Shown piece after piece: positions 8,302-17,446 of a DNA stretch of 64,000 nt. The first letter of the stretch is position 1. Every line of letters begins with the position of its first letter. The position numbers were made by a program, and so were the translations under genes. The stretch is from Aurantimonas aggregata (lineage in GTDB: Bacteria; Pseudomonadota; Alphaproteobacteria; Rhizobiales; Rhizobiaceae): contig NZ_JAAAMJ010000001.1 of the NCBI RefSeq assembly GCF_010500835.1, positions 558,001-622,000 of the forward strand, given 5' to 3'. The notes beneath the pieces were generated by a model, which made no database searches, was not told where the DNA came from, and saw only the letters and a program-made list of their open reading frames with translations.

Positions 8302-8435
8302 CGCGATTGCTCCTGCCCCGGTAGCCGTCACCATAGCAGGCGGCCGTCGCAACGCCCAGCAGACTCCCGCATCTGGAAATCAACGCAGAACGATGCCGGA
8401 CCAGCCTCCAAAGGCCGGCCCGGCAAGGGCCCGGA

Positions 8436-10085
8436 TCAGCGCGTCAGGCGCTTGTAGGTCGGCCGTTTCGGGTTGACCGATTCCGGTCCGAGACGGCGGA
8501 TCTTGTCCTGCTCGTAATCCTCGAAATTGCCCTCGAACCACTCGACGTGGCTGTCGCCCTCGAAGGCGAGGATGTGCGTCGCCAGGCGGTCGAGGAACAT
8601 GCGGTCATGGCTGATCACCACGGCGCAGCCGGCATATTCCTCCAGCGCATCCTCGAGCGCCGTCAGCGTCTCGGTGTCGAGGTCGTTGGTCGGCTCGTCG
8701 AGCAGGATGACGTTGCTGCCGGATTTCAGCATCTTGGCGAGATGCACGCGGTTGCGCTGGCCGCCGGAAAGCGTGCCGACCTTCTGCTGCTGGTCCGGGC
8801 CCTTGAAGTTGAAGTTGCCGACATAGGCCCGGGAGTTCATCTCGTATTTGCCGAGCTTCATGATGTCGACGCCGCCGGAGATTTCCTCCCAGACGTTCTT
8901 CGAGCCGTCGAGATGGTCGCGGCTCTGGTCGACATAGCCGAGATCGACCGTCTCGCCGATATCGATCTTGCCGGAATCGGGCTTCTCCTGCCCGGTGATC
9001 ATCTTGAACAGCGTCGACTTGCCGGCGCCGTTCGGCCCGATGATGCCGACGATGCCGCCGGCCGGCAGCTTGAACGACAGGTTCTCGATTAGCACCCGGT
9101 CGCCGTAGCTCTTGGTCAGGTTCTCGACCTCGATGACCCGATTGCCGAGCCGCTCGCCGGTCGGGATGACGATCCGCCCGTCCGCAGGCTTGCGGTTCTC
9201 GGCCGCCTCGACCAGCTCGTTATAGGCCTGGATGCGGGCCTTCGACTTGGTCTGCCGCGCCTTGGCGCCCTGCTGGATCCACTCGCGCTCTCTTGTGAGC
9301 GCACGCACCCGGGCGTCGTCCTCGCGCCCTTCCTGCTGCATGCGCTTGGCCTTCTTCTCCAGATAGACCGAGTAGTTGCCCTCGTAGGGAACGCCGCGGC
9401 CGCGATCGAGCTCGAGGATCCAGCCGGTGACGTTGTCGAGGAAGTAGCGATCATGGGTGACCATCAGCACCGAGCCCGCGTATTCGCGAAGGTGCTTTTC
9501 GAGCCAGAGGATCGTCTCGGCGTCGAGATGGTTGGTCGGCTCGTCGAGCAGCAGGATGTCGGGCTTGGACAGCAGCAGCTTGCAGAGCGCCACGCGCCGC
9601 TTCTCGCCGCCGGAGAGGCCGACGACATTGGCGTCGGACGGCGGACAGCCGAGCGCGGCCATCGCCATCTCGACCTGGTTTTCGAGGTCCCAGAGATCCT
9701 GCGCGTCGATGACGTCCTGGAGCTTCGCCCCCTCCTCCGCCGTCTCGTCGGAGTAGTTCATCATCAGCTCGTTGTAGCGGTCGAGGATCGCCTGCTTGTC
9801 GGCGACGCCTTCCATGACGTTCTCAAACACCGTCTTGGACTCGTCGAGATGCGGCTCCTGCGGCAGGTAGCCGACCTTGGCGCCCTCGGCGGCCCAGGCC
9901 TCGCCGGTATACTCGTCGTCCGTCCCCGCCATGATCCGCAGCAAGGTGGACTTGCCGGAGCCGTTGGGGCCGAGAATGCCGATCTTGGCGTCCGGGTAGA
10001 ACGACAGATGGACGTTCTCCAGAACCTTCTTGGTGCCGTAGGCCTTGGTCAGGCCCGACATGTGATAGATGAACTGGCGTGCCAT
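8436..10085 (-). CDS. ettA: Energy-dependent translational throttle protein EttA (ABC-F)
   Basis: 549 residues from ATG 10085 (MARQFIYHMSGL), close to the 555 of the E. coli protein; the open frame extends upstream but without family similarity. Two ABC ATPase domains are visible, with Walker A GPNGSGKST and GPNGAGKST, signatures LSGGEKRR and LSGGQRNR, and Walker B LLLDEPTNHLD and ILLDEPTNDLD. The linker between them (about residues 240-320) is the arginine-rich arm with an EWIQQGAKARQTKSKAR block, diagnostic of EttA. It binds the ribosomal E site and gates the first elongation steps according to the ATP/ADP ratio. Confidence 0.97.
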   Translation of the reverse strand: MARQFIYHMSGLTKAYGTKKVLENVHLSFYPDAKIGILGPNGSGKSTLLRIMAGTDDEYTGEAWAAEGAKVGYLPQEPHLDESKTVFENVMEGVADKQAILDRYNELMMNYSDETAEEGAKLQDVIDAQDLWDLENQVEMAMAALGCPPSDANVVGLSGGEKRRVALCKLLLSKPDILLLDEPTNHLDAETILWLEKHLREYAGSVLMVTHDRYFLDNVTGWILELDRGRGVPYEGNYSVYLEKKAKRMQQEGREDDARVRALTREREWIQQGAKARQTKSKARIQAYNELVEAAENRKPADGRIVIPTGERLGNRVIEVENLTKSYGDRVLIENLSFKLPAGGIVGIIGPNGAGKSTLFKMITGQEKPDSGKIDIGETVDLGYVDQSRDHLDGSKNVWEEISGGVDIMKLGKYEMNSRAYVGNFNFKGPDQQQKVGTLSGGQRNRVHLAKMLKSGSNVILLDEPTNDLDTETLTALEDALEEYAGCAVVISHDRMFLDRLATHILAFEGDSHVEWFEGNFEDYEQDKIRRLGPESVNPKRPTYKRLTR

Positions 10086-10194
10086 GGCGCGCGGTCGCTC
10101 CGTGTCGGAATGATGGAAAAGTTGTGCCGTACGTAAGCCATCGGCGGCCGCGGGGCAACGGCGGCACGATGGCAGGATCGGGAGAAAGACACGA

Positions 10195-10836
10195 ATGCTG
10201 ACAGTATGGGGACGCCGGACGTCGTCGAATGTGCAGGTGGTGATGTGGTGCATCGCCGAGCTGGGGCTGGAAGTCCGGCGCCACGATGTCGGCCACCGAT
10301 ACGGCGGCAACGACACGCCGGAATTCCTGGCGATGAACCCCAACGGCCTCGTGCCGGTCCTGAAGGACGGGGACGACGCGCCGCTGTTCGAATCCGCCGT
10401 CATCACGCGCTATCTGGCCAGCCGCTACGGCGAAGCGCCGTTCTGGCCGGCTGACCTCTCCGAACGCGCCCAGATCGACAAATGGGGCGAGTGGGCCAAG
10501 CTGAACATCTGGCAGAACTTCAGCGGTCCGGTGTTCTGGCAGATCGTGCGCGTGCCCGAAGCCGAGCGCGACCAGCGCGCCATCGGCGCCGCGGTCCGGG
10601 CGCTCAAGCCGAAACTCGACATCGCCGAGGCGCGCATCGCCGAACACGGCTTCCTCGCCGGCCCCAACTTCACCCTCGCCGACATGCAGTTCGGCTACAT
10701 GCTCTACCGCTATTTCGACCTGCCCATCGAGCGCCCCCCGCACCCTGCGATCGAGCGCTACTACGCTGCCCTGACCGAACGGCCCGCTTTTCGCGAGCAC
10801 GTCATGGTCTCCTACGAGGAACTGCGGGCCAACTGA
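10195..10836 (+). CDS. Glutathione S-transferase family protein
   Basis: 213 residues. The N-terminal thioredoxin-like half has TVWGRRTSSNVQVVMWCIAEL and the cis-proline and gamma-glutamyl-binding motif NPNGLVPVL followed by LFESAVITRYLASRYG (E-S). The C-terminal helical half ends with FLAGPNFTLADMQFGYMLYR, the N-capping box. GSTs conjugate glutathione to electrophiles or act as reductases; the substrate cannot be told. A GGGAG site lies 13-17 bases before ATG 10195. It is divergent from ettA. Confidence 0.93.
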   Translation: MLTVWGRRTSSNVQVVMWCIAELGLEVRRHDVGHRYGGNDTPEFLAMNPNGLVPVLKDGDDAPLFESAVITRYLASRYGEAPFWPADLSERAQIDKWGEWAKLNIWQNFSGPVFWQIVRVPEAERDQRAIGAAVRALKPKLDIAEARIAEHGFLAGPNFTLADMQFGYMLYRYFDLPIERPPHPAIERYYAALTERPAFREHVMVSYEELRAN

Positions 10837-10932
10837 CGGCCTGCGGCCGGCCCCCTCCATCCTCGAATCTGGCGGGCAGCGTCATCGCGCCGTCCGCCGA
10901 ACCCACGCCGCCCGCCGCCTTGAAGCACGGTC

Positions 10933-11793
10933 CTAGCCGACCGCCTGCCGCGCCTTGGCCTCAAGCCGCGCGCCCAGCGTCTCGATGTCGTCGCCCTCGG
11001 CCTTCGGGATGATCCGGTAGGCGGCATTGACGAAGCAGAACAGCGCGAAGCCCAGCAGCCCGACACACACGAATACGACGAGGAACTGGCCGTAGGGCTG
11101 CGCCGTCAGCCAGTCGAACGCCTCGCCGACGCCGCCTGCCTCGTTCGCATTGGCGCGCCACGCCGCATAGACGAACAGCCCACCGATGATCGCGATCACC
11201 AGCCCCTGCGCCCCGAGCCCGGCCTTCAGCATGAAGTTCCAGCGCAGCGTGAACTCGTTGGCGCGGATGTGCTGGCGGTATTTCTCCTTCCACGCCTTGT
11301 GGAGATAATAGGCGCCGGTCGCGATGACGATCGCGCCGACGATGCCGACGATCCAGCGCCCGGCGGGCAGGCCCATGACCGTCGCCACCGCGCCGGTGAT
11401 CGACGATCCGCCGCCACCGCCGCTGTCGCCGCCGCCCATGAACAGCAGCGAGAACGCCGAGATGCCGATTGCCAGGTGGATGATGCCGGTGATCAGCATG
11501 CCGGTGCGCGCGATCATCCCCTTGGCCTCGCTGCCATAGGCTTCGAGATCGTAGATCGCATCGATGAGGCGCCAGATCGCATAGGCCACCATGCCGAGAA
11601 AGATCAGGAACAGCACCGCCATGCCCCAGCCGGTATTCTCTAGCTGCTCCAGCGCCGAGGACGTCCCCTGCGCCTGCCCGCCGACCCAGATGGCGTAGAG
11701 CGAGAACCCGGCGACGACGAGATAGACCAGCCCACGCCCGGCATAGCCGGCGCGCATGAAGAGGATGGACCAGGAGAAATCGGATTGCGACAT
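10933..11793 (-). CDS. DUF1206 family integral membrane protein
   Basis: 286 residues from ATG 11793 (GGAG 7 bases upstream). The pattern FMRAGYAGRGLVYLVVAGFSL recurs in modified form later (MLITGIIHLAIGISAF; LKAGLGAQGLVIAIIGGLFV). It reflects the internal repeats of DUF1206, each a pair of membrane helices, giving six spans. The function is not known for this family. The gene stands alone, convergent with the GST gene. Confidence 0.88.
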   Translation of the reverse strand: MSQSDFSWSILFMRAGYAGRGLVYLVVAGFSLYAIWVGGQAQGTSSALEQLENTGWGMAVLFLIFLGMVAYAIWRLIDAIYDLEAYGSEAKGMIARTGMLITGIIHLAIGISAFSLLFMGGGDSGGGGGSSITGAVATVMGLPAGRWIVGIVGAIVIATGAYYLHKAWKEKYRQHIRANEFTLRWNFMLKAGLGAQGLVIAIIGGLFVYAAWRANANEAGGVGEAFDWLTAQPYGQFLVVFVCVGLLGFALFCFVNAAYRIIPKAEGDDIETLGARLEAKARQAVG

Positions 11794-11912
11794 GGCTCGG
11801 CTCCGCTGATTGACTGTTGGGTCAATCGTCGCGGCCATGCATCGTTCCCCGCGACCGGATCTGCCCGGTCAGCCCGGCCAGACCGCCGAACAGGCTTTTC
11901 CCGCCACCGCGG

Positions 11913-12959
11913 CTACTGCAGCCCCACCGCGTCGACCACGCCGCCGGGACAGCCGCCGTCGGTCGTCGGGGCCGCCCGGATCAGCGCGGCGATGTCGGCA
12001 TCGGGGCTGATCTCGCCCGCCAGCCCGACCGTCAGCTCGGTGACGATGCGCCGGCCGCCATCGTTGGCGCAGGTCACCCGCACACGCTCGCCGGCGCCCG
12101 CGCCGAACGCGGCGTCGAAGGCGGCGCGGATCTCGGCCTGCGTCACATCCTCACCGATCCGCTCGGCAAACAGCGTGCGCACGGCAGAGCCGTTGACCGC
12201 CGCCATCACGGTCAGCGAGTCGGCGAAATATTCCTCCGCGTCGGTGCCGTAGCAGGTGCCATGCTTGACCCATTCGTGCCGCTCCAGCGCCGAGCGTGTG
12301 CCGGGCATCGTCTCGGCGAGCGCCGTTTGCGTCGCGGCGGACAGGTCCACCGGCGCGAGGTCGCTCCAGCGCCCGGCCCGGTCGCTCGCCTGGTCGGCGG
12401 CGGCGACGCCGCAATATTCGACGCCGCGCGGCTGCGGCCACAGCCCGTGCAGCGAGAAATTCGTCGTGTCGAACCGGCCCTCGGTCTGCTCTGCGCACTC
12501 GGGCTTGCCCGGACGCGTCTCGCAGAAGGCCGGCTGCCAGCTGATGGCGATGACCAGATCGGCGTGCGCCGCGCCATCCGTCTGGCCACCGCCGGCCACG
12601 GGCTCGCTGTCGCCGGGCACGCCTGTCCCGCTGCCATCGTTCGACACGCTCCCGCCGGTGCCGTCGCTCGGCGCGACCATCGCCACCCAGTCGCCGCAGC
12701 CTTTTGCGATCCAGCGCCGGGACGGTTCGGCGCCTTGCACCTCGATCAGGTAATGCGTGCCGTCGGCGCGGTTCTCGCCGATCAGCCGGTAGGCGCGTTC
12801 CACGACGAGGCTGACATTGCCGGGATTGGCCGCGTTGCGGATCGCCGGCGTCGCCGGGCACGCGGACCGCGCCACGACGAAGCCGTCGAGCGGCACCTGC
12901 GCCTCGGCCTGCCCCGGCAGCAGCATCAGCCCCGCTAGCAACGGAATATACCGCCTCAT
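11913..12959 (-). CDS. Exported ribonuclease T2 family protein with extra N-terminal module
   Basis: 348 residues from ATG 12959, with GGAG 7 bases before it. A signal peptide (IPLLAGLMLLPGQAEA) is followed by a module of about 75 residues (VPLDGFVVARSACPATPAIR to KGCGDWV). Next come a Gly/Ser-rich linker near residue 115-140 and the RNase T2 domain. Both active-site segments are present: FSLHGLWPQ (CAS I) and HEWVKHGTC (CAS II), so it should cleave RNA in the periplasm or outside. The N-terminal module is repeated as a separate gene immediately upstream on the same strand. Confidence 0.93.
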   Translation of the reverse strand: MRRYIPLLAGLMLLPGQAEAQVPLDGFVVARSACPATPAIRNAANPGNVSLVVERAYRLIGENRADGTHYLIEVQGAEPSRRWIAKGCGDWVAMVAPSDGTGGSVSNDGSGTGVPGDSEPVAGGGQTDGAAHADLVIAISWQPAFCETRPGKPECAEQTEGRFDTTNFSLHGLWPQPRGVEYCGVAAADQASDRAGRWSDLAPVDLSAATQTALAETMPGTRSALERHEWVKHGTCYGTDAEEYFADSLTVMAAVNGSAVRTLFAERIGEDVTQAEIRAAFDAAFGAGAGERVRVTCANDGGRRIVTELTVGLAGEISPDADIAALIRAAPTTDGGCPGGVVDAVGLQ

Positions 12960-13047
12960 CGCCCATCTCCGGTCGGATTCGATCCTGGCCCAAGATTTAC
13001 AGCCATCCGACGGCAGATTGATAACATCGACGCGTCCCCAGCTGGCA

Positions 13048-13389
13048 TCAGGCGCGGCGCGCGGGATCTGCCTGTCCGAGACTGGCGGCCTGGCCCTCCG
13101 TCTCGACCCGGCCGCAGCCGATCGCCACCCAGCGCAGCGGCGGTTCGGCACCGGGAATCTCGATCAGGTAATGCGTCGCCGGCGCCGCCGTCCGCGCCAG
13201 CAGCCGATATTCGCGGCCCGGCTCGGTGGCGATGGCGCCCGGATTGTCGACAGTGCCGAGTTCCGGCACCGAAGGACAGTAGACTTCCGCGATGAAGCGG
13301 CCGGTCATCGGGACTTGGGCCAGCGCCGGGACGGCAGTCAGGCCGGTGACGACGGCAAGGCCCAGCGAAACGGTCGAGATCATACGCAT
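13048..13389 (-). CDS. Small exported protein equal to the RNase T2 N-terminal module
   Basis: 113 residues from ATG 13389; ATG 13383 is better spaced from the GGGGG run and may be the true start. A signal peptide ends at PALAQ. The mature part aligns along its length with residues about 22-95 of the downstream RNase T2 (shared AQVP, CPxxPE, NPG, YRL, THYLIE, GAEP, RWxAxGCG). It therefore looks like a duplicated accessory module with two conserved cysteines. It sits 88 bases upstream of the RNase gene on the same strand. Its function is unknown; substrate binding or inhibition of the RNase are possibilities only. Confidence 0.75.
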   Translation of the reverse strand: MRMISTVSLGLAVVTGLTAVPALAQVPMTGRFIAEVYCPSVPELGTVDNPGAIATEPGREYRLLARTAAPATHYLIEIPGAEPPLRWVAIGCGRVETEGQAASLGQADPARRA

Positions 13390-13506
13390 CCCCCGCGCTA
13401 GCAAGCCGATGGGGCAGGAGCAAGGAGATGGCCGTCCCGGCCCCACCTGTCGCGCCGCCCGCCCGACCCTATCTCCGCCGCCAGCAATGCGGTATCGGCG
13501 AGGCTG

Positions 13507-14442
13507 ATGTTCGACGACCACGCCACCATCGACAGCCGCTCCGGCGCCGCCGTGCATGTCTACGCCCGCAAGGCGGTCGGCGCGCCGCGCGGCATCGTGC
13601 TGATCTTCCACGGCCTTGCCGAACATGCCGGCCGCTACGGCCGGCTCGCCGGCGAACTCGCCGAGGCCGGTTATCACGTCTTCGCCCACGATCACCGCGG
13701 CCACGGCTCCACCGTCGCGGCCGATGCCGTGCTGCGCCGCTTCGCCCGCAAGGGCGGCGCCGAGAAGGTGATGGTCGACTGCCGCGCGGTGCATCTCGAC
13801 GCCGTCGCCCGTCATCCCGGCCTGCCGGTCGCCCTGTTCGGCCATTCCATGGGCGGCATCATCGCAATGAACTACGCCGAGCGGCATGGCGGCGACCTGG
13901 CCGCCCTCGCCGTCTGGAACGCCGACCTGTCGACCGGGCTGGAGGAGCGCGTCGGCCGCGCCGCGCTGAAGGTCGAGAAGGCACTGAAGGGCTCCGACGT
14001 GCCGAGCCGCCTCTTGCAGCGCGCCACCTTCGAGGCCTGGGGCAAGGCGATCGAGCCGCGCCGAACGATGTTCGACTGGCTGTCCCACGATTCGCGGGCG
14101 GTCGATGCCTACATCGCCGACCCGCTCTGCGGCTTTTCGCCGAGCATCTCGATGATGGAGGACGTCCTGTCCCTGATGTTCCAGGGCGGCTCGGAGGCTG
14201 GCCTGTCGATGCTGCCGGGCGGATTGCCGGTTCATCTGCTCGCCGGCACCGGCGACCCGGCGACCGGCTACGGCGAGGCGGCGCGCCAGCTCGCCGGCCG
14301 GCTGCGGCTCGCCGCCAGCCACGACGTCACGGTCGAGATCGTCCAGGGTGCGCGCCACGAGACGCTGCACGAGATCGAGTCCTACCGCGCGACCGCGGTC
14401 GCGGGCCTGATCGACTGGCTCGGGGCGAAACTGCCGGGCTGA
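13507..14442 (+). CDS. Alpha/beta hydrolase, lysophospholipase / monoacylglycerol lipase type
   Basis: 311 residues. IVLIFHGLAEHAGRYGRLAGEL is the typical oxyanion-side HGxxEHxxRY start of PldB-like lipases. HDHRGHG and GHSMGGIIAMNYAE (nucleophile serine) follow. The acid is probably in LLAGTGDP and the histidine in ARHETLHE near residue 290. It has no signal peptide, so it acts in the cytoplasm or at the inner face. ATG 13507 is preceded by GAGG. It is followed by mgtC-like after 41 bases on the same strand, perhaps as an operon. Confidence 0.92.
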   Translation: MFDDHATIDSRSGAAVHVYARKAVGAPRGIVLIFHGLAEHAGRYGRLAGELAEAGYHVFAHDHRGHGSTVAADAVLRRFARKGGAEKVMVDCRAVHLDAVARHPGLPVALFGHSMGGIIAMNYAERHGGDLAALAVWNADLSTGLEERVGRAALKVEKALKGSDVPSRLLQRATFEAWGKAIEPRRTMFDWLSHDSRAVDAYIADPLCGFSPSISMMEDVLSLMFQGGSEAGLSMLPGGLPVHLLAGTGDPATGYGEAARQLAGRLRLAASHDVTVEIVQGARHETLHEIESYRATAVAGLIDWLGAKLPG

Positions 14443-14483
14443 ACCGGCGTTTTTCTGCCGATCGGACGTTTCTGGAGGGGACG

Positions 14484-14927
14484 ATGAACGAATTGATCGA
14501 GCCGGGCCTGTGGTCCACCGCCCTCACCCAGGCGTCGCGACTTGCGACGGCCGCTGTCCTGACCGGTGCCATCGGCTTCGAGCGCGAGCGCCACGACCAC
14601 TCCGCCGGGCTGCGCACCCATATGCTGGTCGGCATCGGCGCCTGCGTCTTCACGCTGCTGATGGTGCAGCTGATACAGAGCTTCGACGGCGACGACATCC
14701 GCTCCGACCCGGTCCGCATCGTCGAGGCAATCACCGCCGGCGTCGCCTTCCTCGCCGCCGGCGCGATCATCCAGGCGCGCGGTCAGGTCAAGGGGCTGAC
14801 CACCGGCGCCTCGCTCTGGCTCGCCGGCGCGGTCGGCCTTGCCTGCGGCCTCGGCGACTACGTCCTGGCGATCATCGCCGTGACGATGACGCTGATCATC
14901 CTGCGTCTGGTGAAGCTTCTGGAGTGA
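14484..14927 (+). CDS. MgtC/SapB family membrane protein
   Basis: 147 residues from ATG 14484, which has a strong GGAGGGG site. The segment LTGAIGFERERHDHSAGLRTHMLVGIGA is the MgtC signature (G-x-E-R-x-x-x-x-x-x-A-G-L-R-T-H), followed by AGVAFLAAGAIIQ and TTGASLWLAGAVGLACG. Only the membrane domain is present, about 4-5 helices, without the ACT-like C-terminal domain of Salmonella MgtC. Family members help survival at low Mg2+ and act on the F1Fo ATP synthase. Its last 32 bases overlap the 3' end of the convergent gene. Confidence 0.93.
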   Translation: MNELIEPGLWSTALTQASRLATAAVLTGAIGFERERHDHSAGLRTHMLVGIGACVFTLLMVQLIQSFDGDDIRSDPVRIVEAITAGVAFLAAGAIIQARGQVKGLTTGASLWLAGAVGLACGLGDYVLAIIAVTMTLIILRLVKLLE

Positions 14928-15828
14928 CCGCCGCCGTTCCCGCCTCCGTCGGCGCGTCCGGCGCTGGCGGGCCGATGAACAGCGCCGGGTCCGGCTCGGC
15001 CTGCACCATGCGGTAGGTCGAAAGGTCCTCCTCCGTCAGCACGTAGAGCTCTTCCGGCGGCGTCTGCATCGCCTTGATCCACACCGCCGGATCGACGCCC
15101 ATCTCGACCAGCAGTTCCTGGCAGCGGGCGATCGTCGCCTGGATTTCGGAGATCGAGGCGCCGACGTCGCGCAGCTCCGGCATGCCGGGAATGTCGACGG
15201 CATAGACCTGGTGCACCCCGACCCAGGCGCCCTCGCCCGCGTCGCGCGTCACGCCGCCGGCCAGCACCAGCGGGCAGGCCGAGGCGCAGTAGCCGTCGTC
15301 CGGCACGGAGGTCGACAGCCGCAGCCGCCGGATCTCGCGCGCCATCGCGATGGCGTCGTCCACCGAGCCGCCCGGCGAATGCAGATGCAGGGTCGATCCC
15401 GCGCGAATGCCCTCATCGGCGAGAAACGCCGTCAGCTGCGCCCCGGTGCCGATCTCGATCCGCCCGATCGCCGTCACCGCGCCGCCCGGCGCGGCGATGA
15501 AGCGCATCGGCCCCGCCATCGCCTCGCCGCCGACGGGGCCGTCATGGCCCGGCAGCACCGGCTCGCCGCGATCCGGCCCGACCGGGATGGTGCGCGGCAG
15601 ATAGGGGCGGACCTGGTCGCCCGGCTCCGGCCGCTGCAGCGGCAGCGGCTCGGTGCGCATCGTCCGCTCGGCGTCCTCGGTCGCCGCCGAAAGGTCGCGA
15701 TAGTCGAGAAAGACGATCGCCGCCGAAACCGCCAGCAGCGACACGAAGACGCCGCGCAGCACGGCCCCCTCGGGCAGCCGGGTCACGAGGCGCTCGAAGC
15801 GTCCGGGCGGTGTCTCGGAGCCGATCAT
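14896..15828 (-). CDS. Membrane-anchored ClpP/crotonase-fold protein (COG3904-like)
   Basis: 310 residues. One N-terminal membrane helix (VLRGVFVSLLAVSAAIVFL, about 23-41) leads to a periplasmic part. LHLHSPGGSVDDAIAMAREIR and DDGYCASACPLVLAGG resemble the oxyanion and nucleophile regions of ClpP-like serine proteases as found in the COG3904 group of predicted periplasmic proteins. The serine in CASACP is the candidate nucleophile; a catalytic histidine may be in VGVHQVYAVD. The C-terminus is A/P/T-rich. It follows the membrane coiled-coil gene by 9 bases and is probably co-transcribed with it. Confidence 0.72.
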   Translation of the reverse strand: MIGSETPPGRFERLVTRLPEGAVLRGVFVSLLAVSAAIVFLDYRDLSAATEDAERTMRTEPLPLQRPEPGDQVRPYLPRTIPVGPDRGEPVLPGHDGPVGGEAMAGPMRFIAAPGGAVTAIGRIEIGTGAQLTAFLADEGIRAGSTLHLHSPGGSVDDAIAMAREIRRLRLSTSVPDDGYCASACPLVLAGGVTRDAGEGAWVGVHQVYAVDIPGMPELRDVGASISEIQATIARCQELLVEMGVDPAVWIKAMQTPPEELYVLTEEDLSTYRMVQAEPDPALFIGPPAPDAPTEAGTAAVTPEASPDAG

Positions 15829-15837
15829 CGCAAGGCG

Positions 15838-17142
15838 CTACCGGACCACCGTCTTCGGAAACGGCGTCGGCCCGGCCGGGTCGTTGCGCTGGACGAATTC
15901 CTCGTCCTCCGCCACCGCGGCGTCGAGTTCCCGCTCCTCCACGGCATCCATCGCCCGCAGGCGCTTCTGGATGCGCAGCGCCCGCAGCAGTTCCGCAGCG
16001 CTCATGTCCTGCGTCTCGAACTCGCCGGTATCCTCGCCGTCCTCGCGCCTTATCGCGTCCTGGACGATGCAGAGGATGAAGATCAGCACCGCCGGCAACA
16101 GGTCGATCGAGATCGCCCCCGCCCAGGACGGCAGGAAGTCGCGCGCATAGCGGATCACCGCCTCCGGCGCCGACAGCGGCGTGAAGCGCAGCGCCTCCAC
16201 CACCGGCCGCGCCAGGATCTCGTCCGCCGCGCCGGCGAGCGCCGCGCTCTGCGCCTGCACCGCCGCCTCGACCCGGCCGACGACCTCGTTCTGCCGCGTC
16301 CGGAGATCGGCGTCGCTGCCATCGGCGATCGGTGCGATGAAGGTCCGGCCGAGATCCTCGGCGGCGCGGCGCACGGCCGGCGCGACCGAGGTCTGTTGCA
16401 GCGCCGTGATCAGCCCGGAAAGCGCCACCGCCTGCTCGGCATAGTCGTTGGAGCGACCGGCGATCGGCCCCTGCGAGGACACCAGCTGGCGCATCGCGCC
16501 CAGCCGCACGCCGCCCTCGTCGAACAGCGCCGACACCTCGGTGCGCGAGGCCTCGATCTCGCCCTGCAGGCCGGTGAGCTGGTTCGACATCTGCCGCAGA
16601 TACTGCACCACCGTGCCGGAGCCCGACGTGCCGGTCAGCGCGCCGGACTGCGCCTCCTGGTCCGACAGGCGAGCGAAGCGCTGCGAAGCCAGCTGGATGT
16701 CCGGCAAGAGGCTCTGCGCCGCCAGCGCGTTCTCGTGCGCCTCGTTGAGCTTCTGCTGGTATTCCTCGGTGGTCACCGCCAGATGCTGCTCGATCGCGGC
16801 CGAGCCGGCCAGCGCCGCGGCGTTCAGCCAGGACGACATCGCAATGATCATCGCCGAGCCGATGGCCATGGCGAGATACAGCATCGCCCGGCTGCGCGGC
16901 TGGCGGACATGCGGCATGAACCGCATCAGGAACGACCAGAAGGCGTAGATCGCCACCGAGACGGCCGAGGAATAGATCACCGCGCCGAGAAACACCGTCG
17001 TCGCGGTGCCGTTCAGCAGTTCGCGGACGCCGAGATAGGTGTAGACGCCGCTCGCCAGCGCCAGCACCGCCAGCGTGACCTTGGTGGTCAGGTCGAGCCG
17101 GGTCTGCTGCCCGCGCAGCGTGTAGGAATGGGATGCCCCCAT
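15838..17142 (-). CDS. Large membrane protein of unknown function
   Basis: 434 residues with no family I can name. Three hydrophobic spans lie near the N-terminus (VTLAVLALASGVYTYLGV; TTVFLGAVIYSSAVSVAIYAF; MLYLAMAIGSAMIIAM). They are followed by a long Ala/Gln/Glu-rich helical region, about 115-320, likely coiled coil and periplasmic, then a fourth span (AGAISIDLLPAVLIFILCIV). The charged cytoplasmic tail has an R-x-x-K-R-L-R stretch and an acidic run. The layout resembles membrane stator or sensor proteins in outline only. It is upstream of, and probably in one unit with, the ClpP-fold gene. Confidence 0.7.
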   Translation of the reverse strand: MGASHSYTLRGQQTRLDLTTKVTLAVLALASGVYTYLGVRELLNGTATTVFLGAVIYSSAVSVAIYAFWSFLMRFMPHVRQPRSRAMLYLAMAIGSAMIIAMSSWLNAAALAGSAAIEQHLAVTTEEYQQKLNEAHENALAAQSLLPDIQLASQRFARLSDQEAQSGALTGTSGSGTVVQYLRQMSNQLTGLQGEIEASRTEVSALFDEGGVRLGAMRQLVSSQGPIAGRSNDYAEQAVALSGLITALQQTSVAPAVRRAAEDLGRTFIAPIADGSDADLRTRQNEVVGRVEAAVQAQSAALAGAADEILARPVVEALRFTPLSAPEAVIRYARDFLPSWAGAISIDLLPAVLIFILCIVQDAIRREDGEDTGEFETQDMSAAELLRALRIQKRLRAMDAVEERELDAAVAEDEEFVQRNDPAGPTPFPKTVVR

Positions 17143-17446
17143 CGTGCCTGGTCCTCCTGCCTTGCTAATGCCAGGACCGGCTCCGATCCGATCGCATCGT
17201 TAACCGGAGATTAAGGCGGCCGGGGGGCTCGGGTAAGACGGCGAACGGACGAAACCGCCGGCCACCCAGACTTTGGTATAAGAAGGTTAACGGCAACCGC
17301 GACGAAGCCGCCAGATTGCTCCCTGAGCGACCAGAATGCCTGCCAACTAGGCAGAAATGCATGCCTGCCGCATAGCGATGCATTAGGCGCATGGCTGACA
17401 TGTCGAAATACGGCTGGCTTCGCAACTGCGAACGAATATGTTGGTA

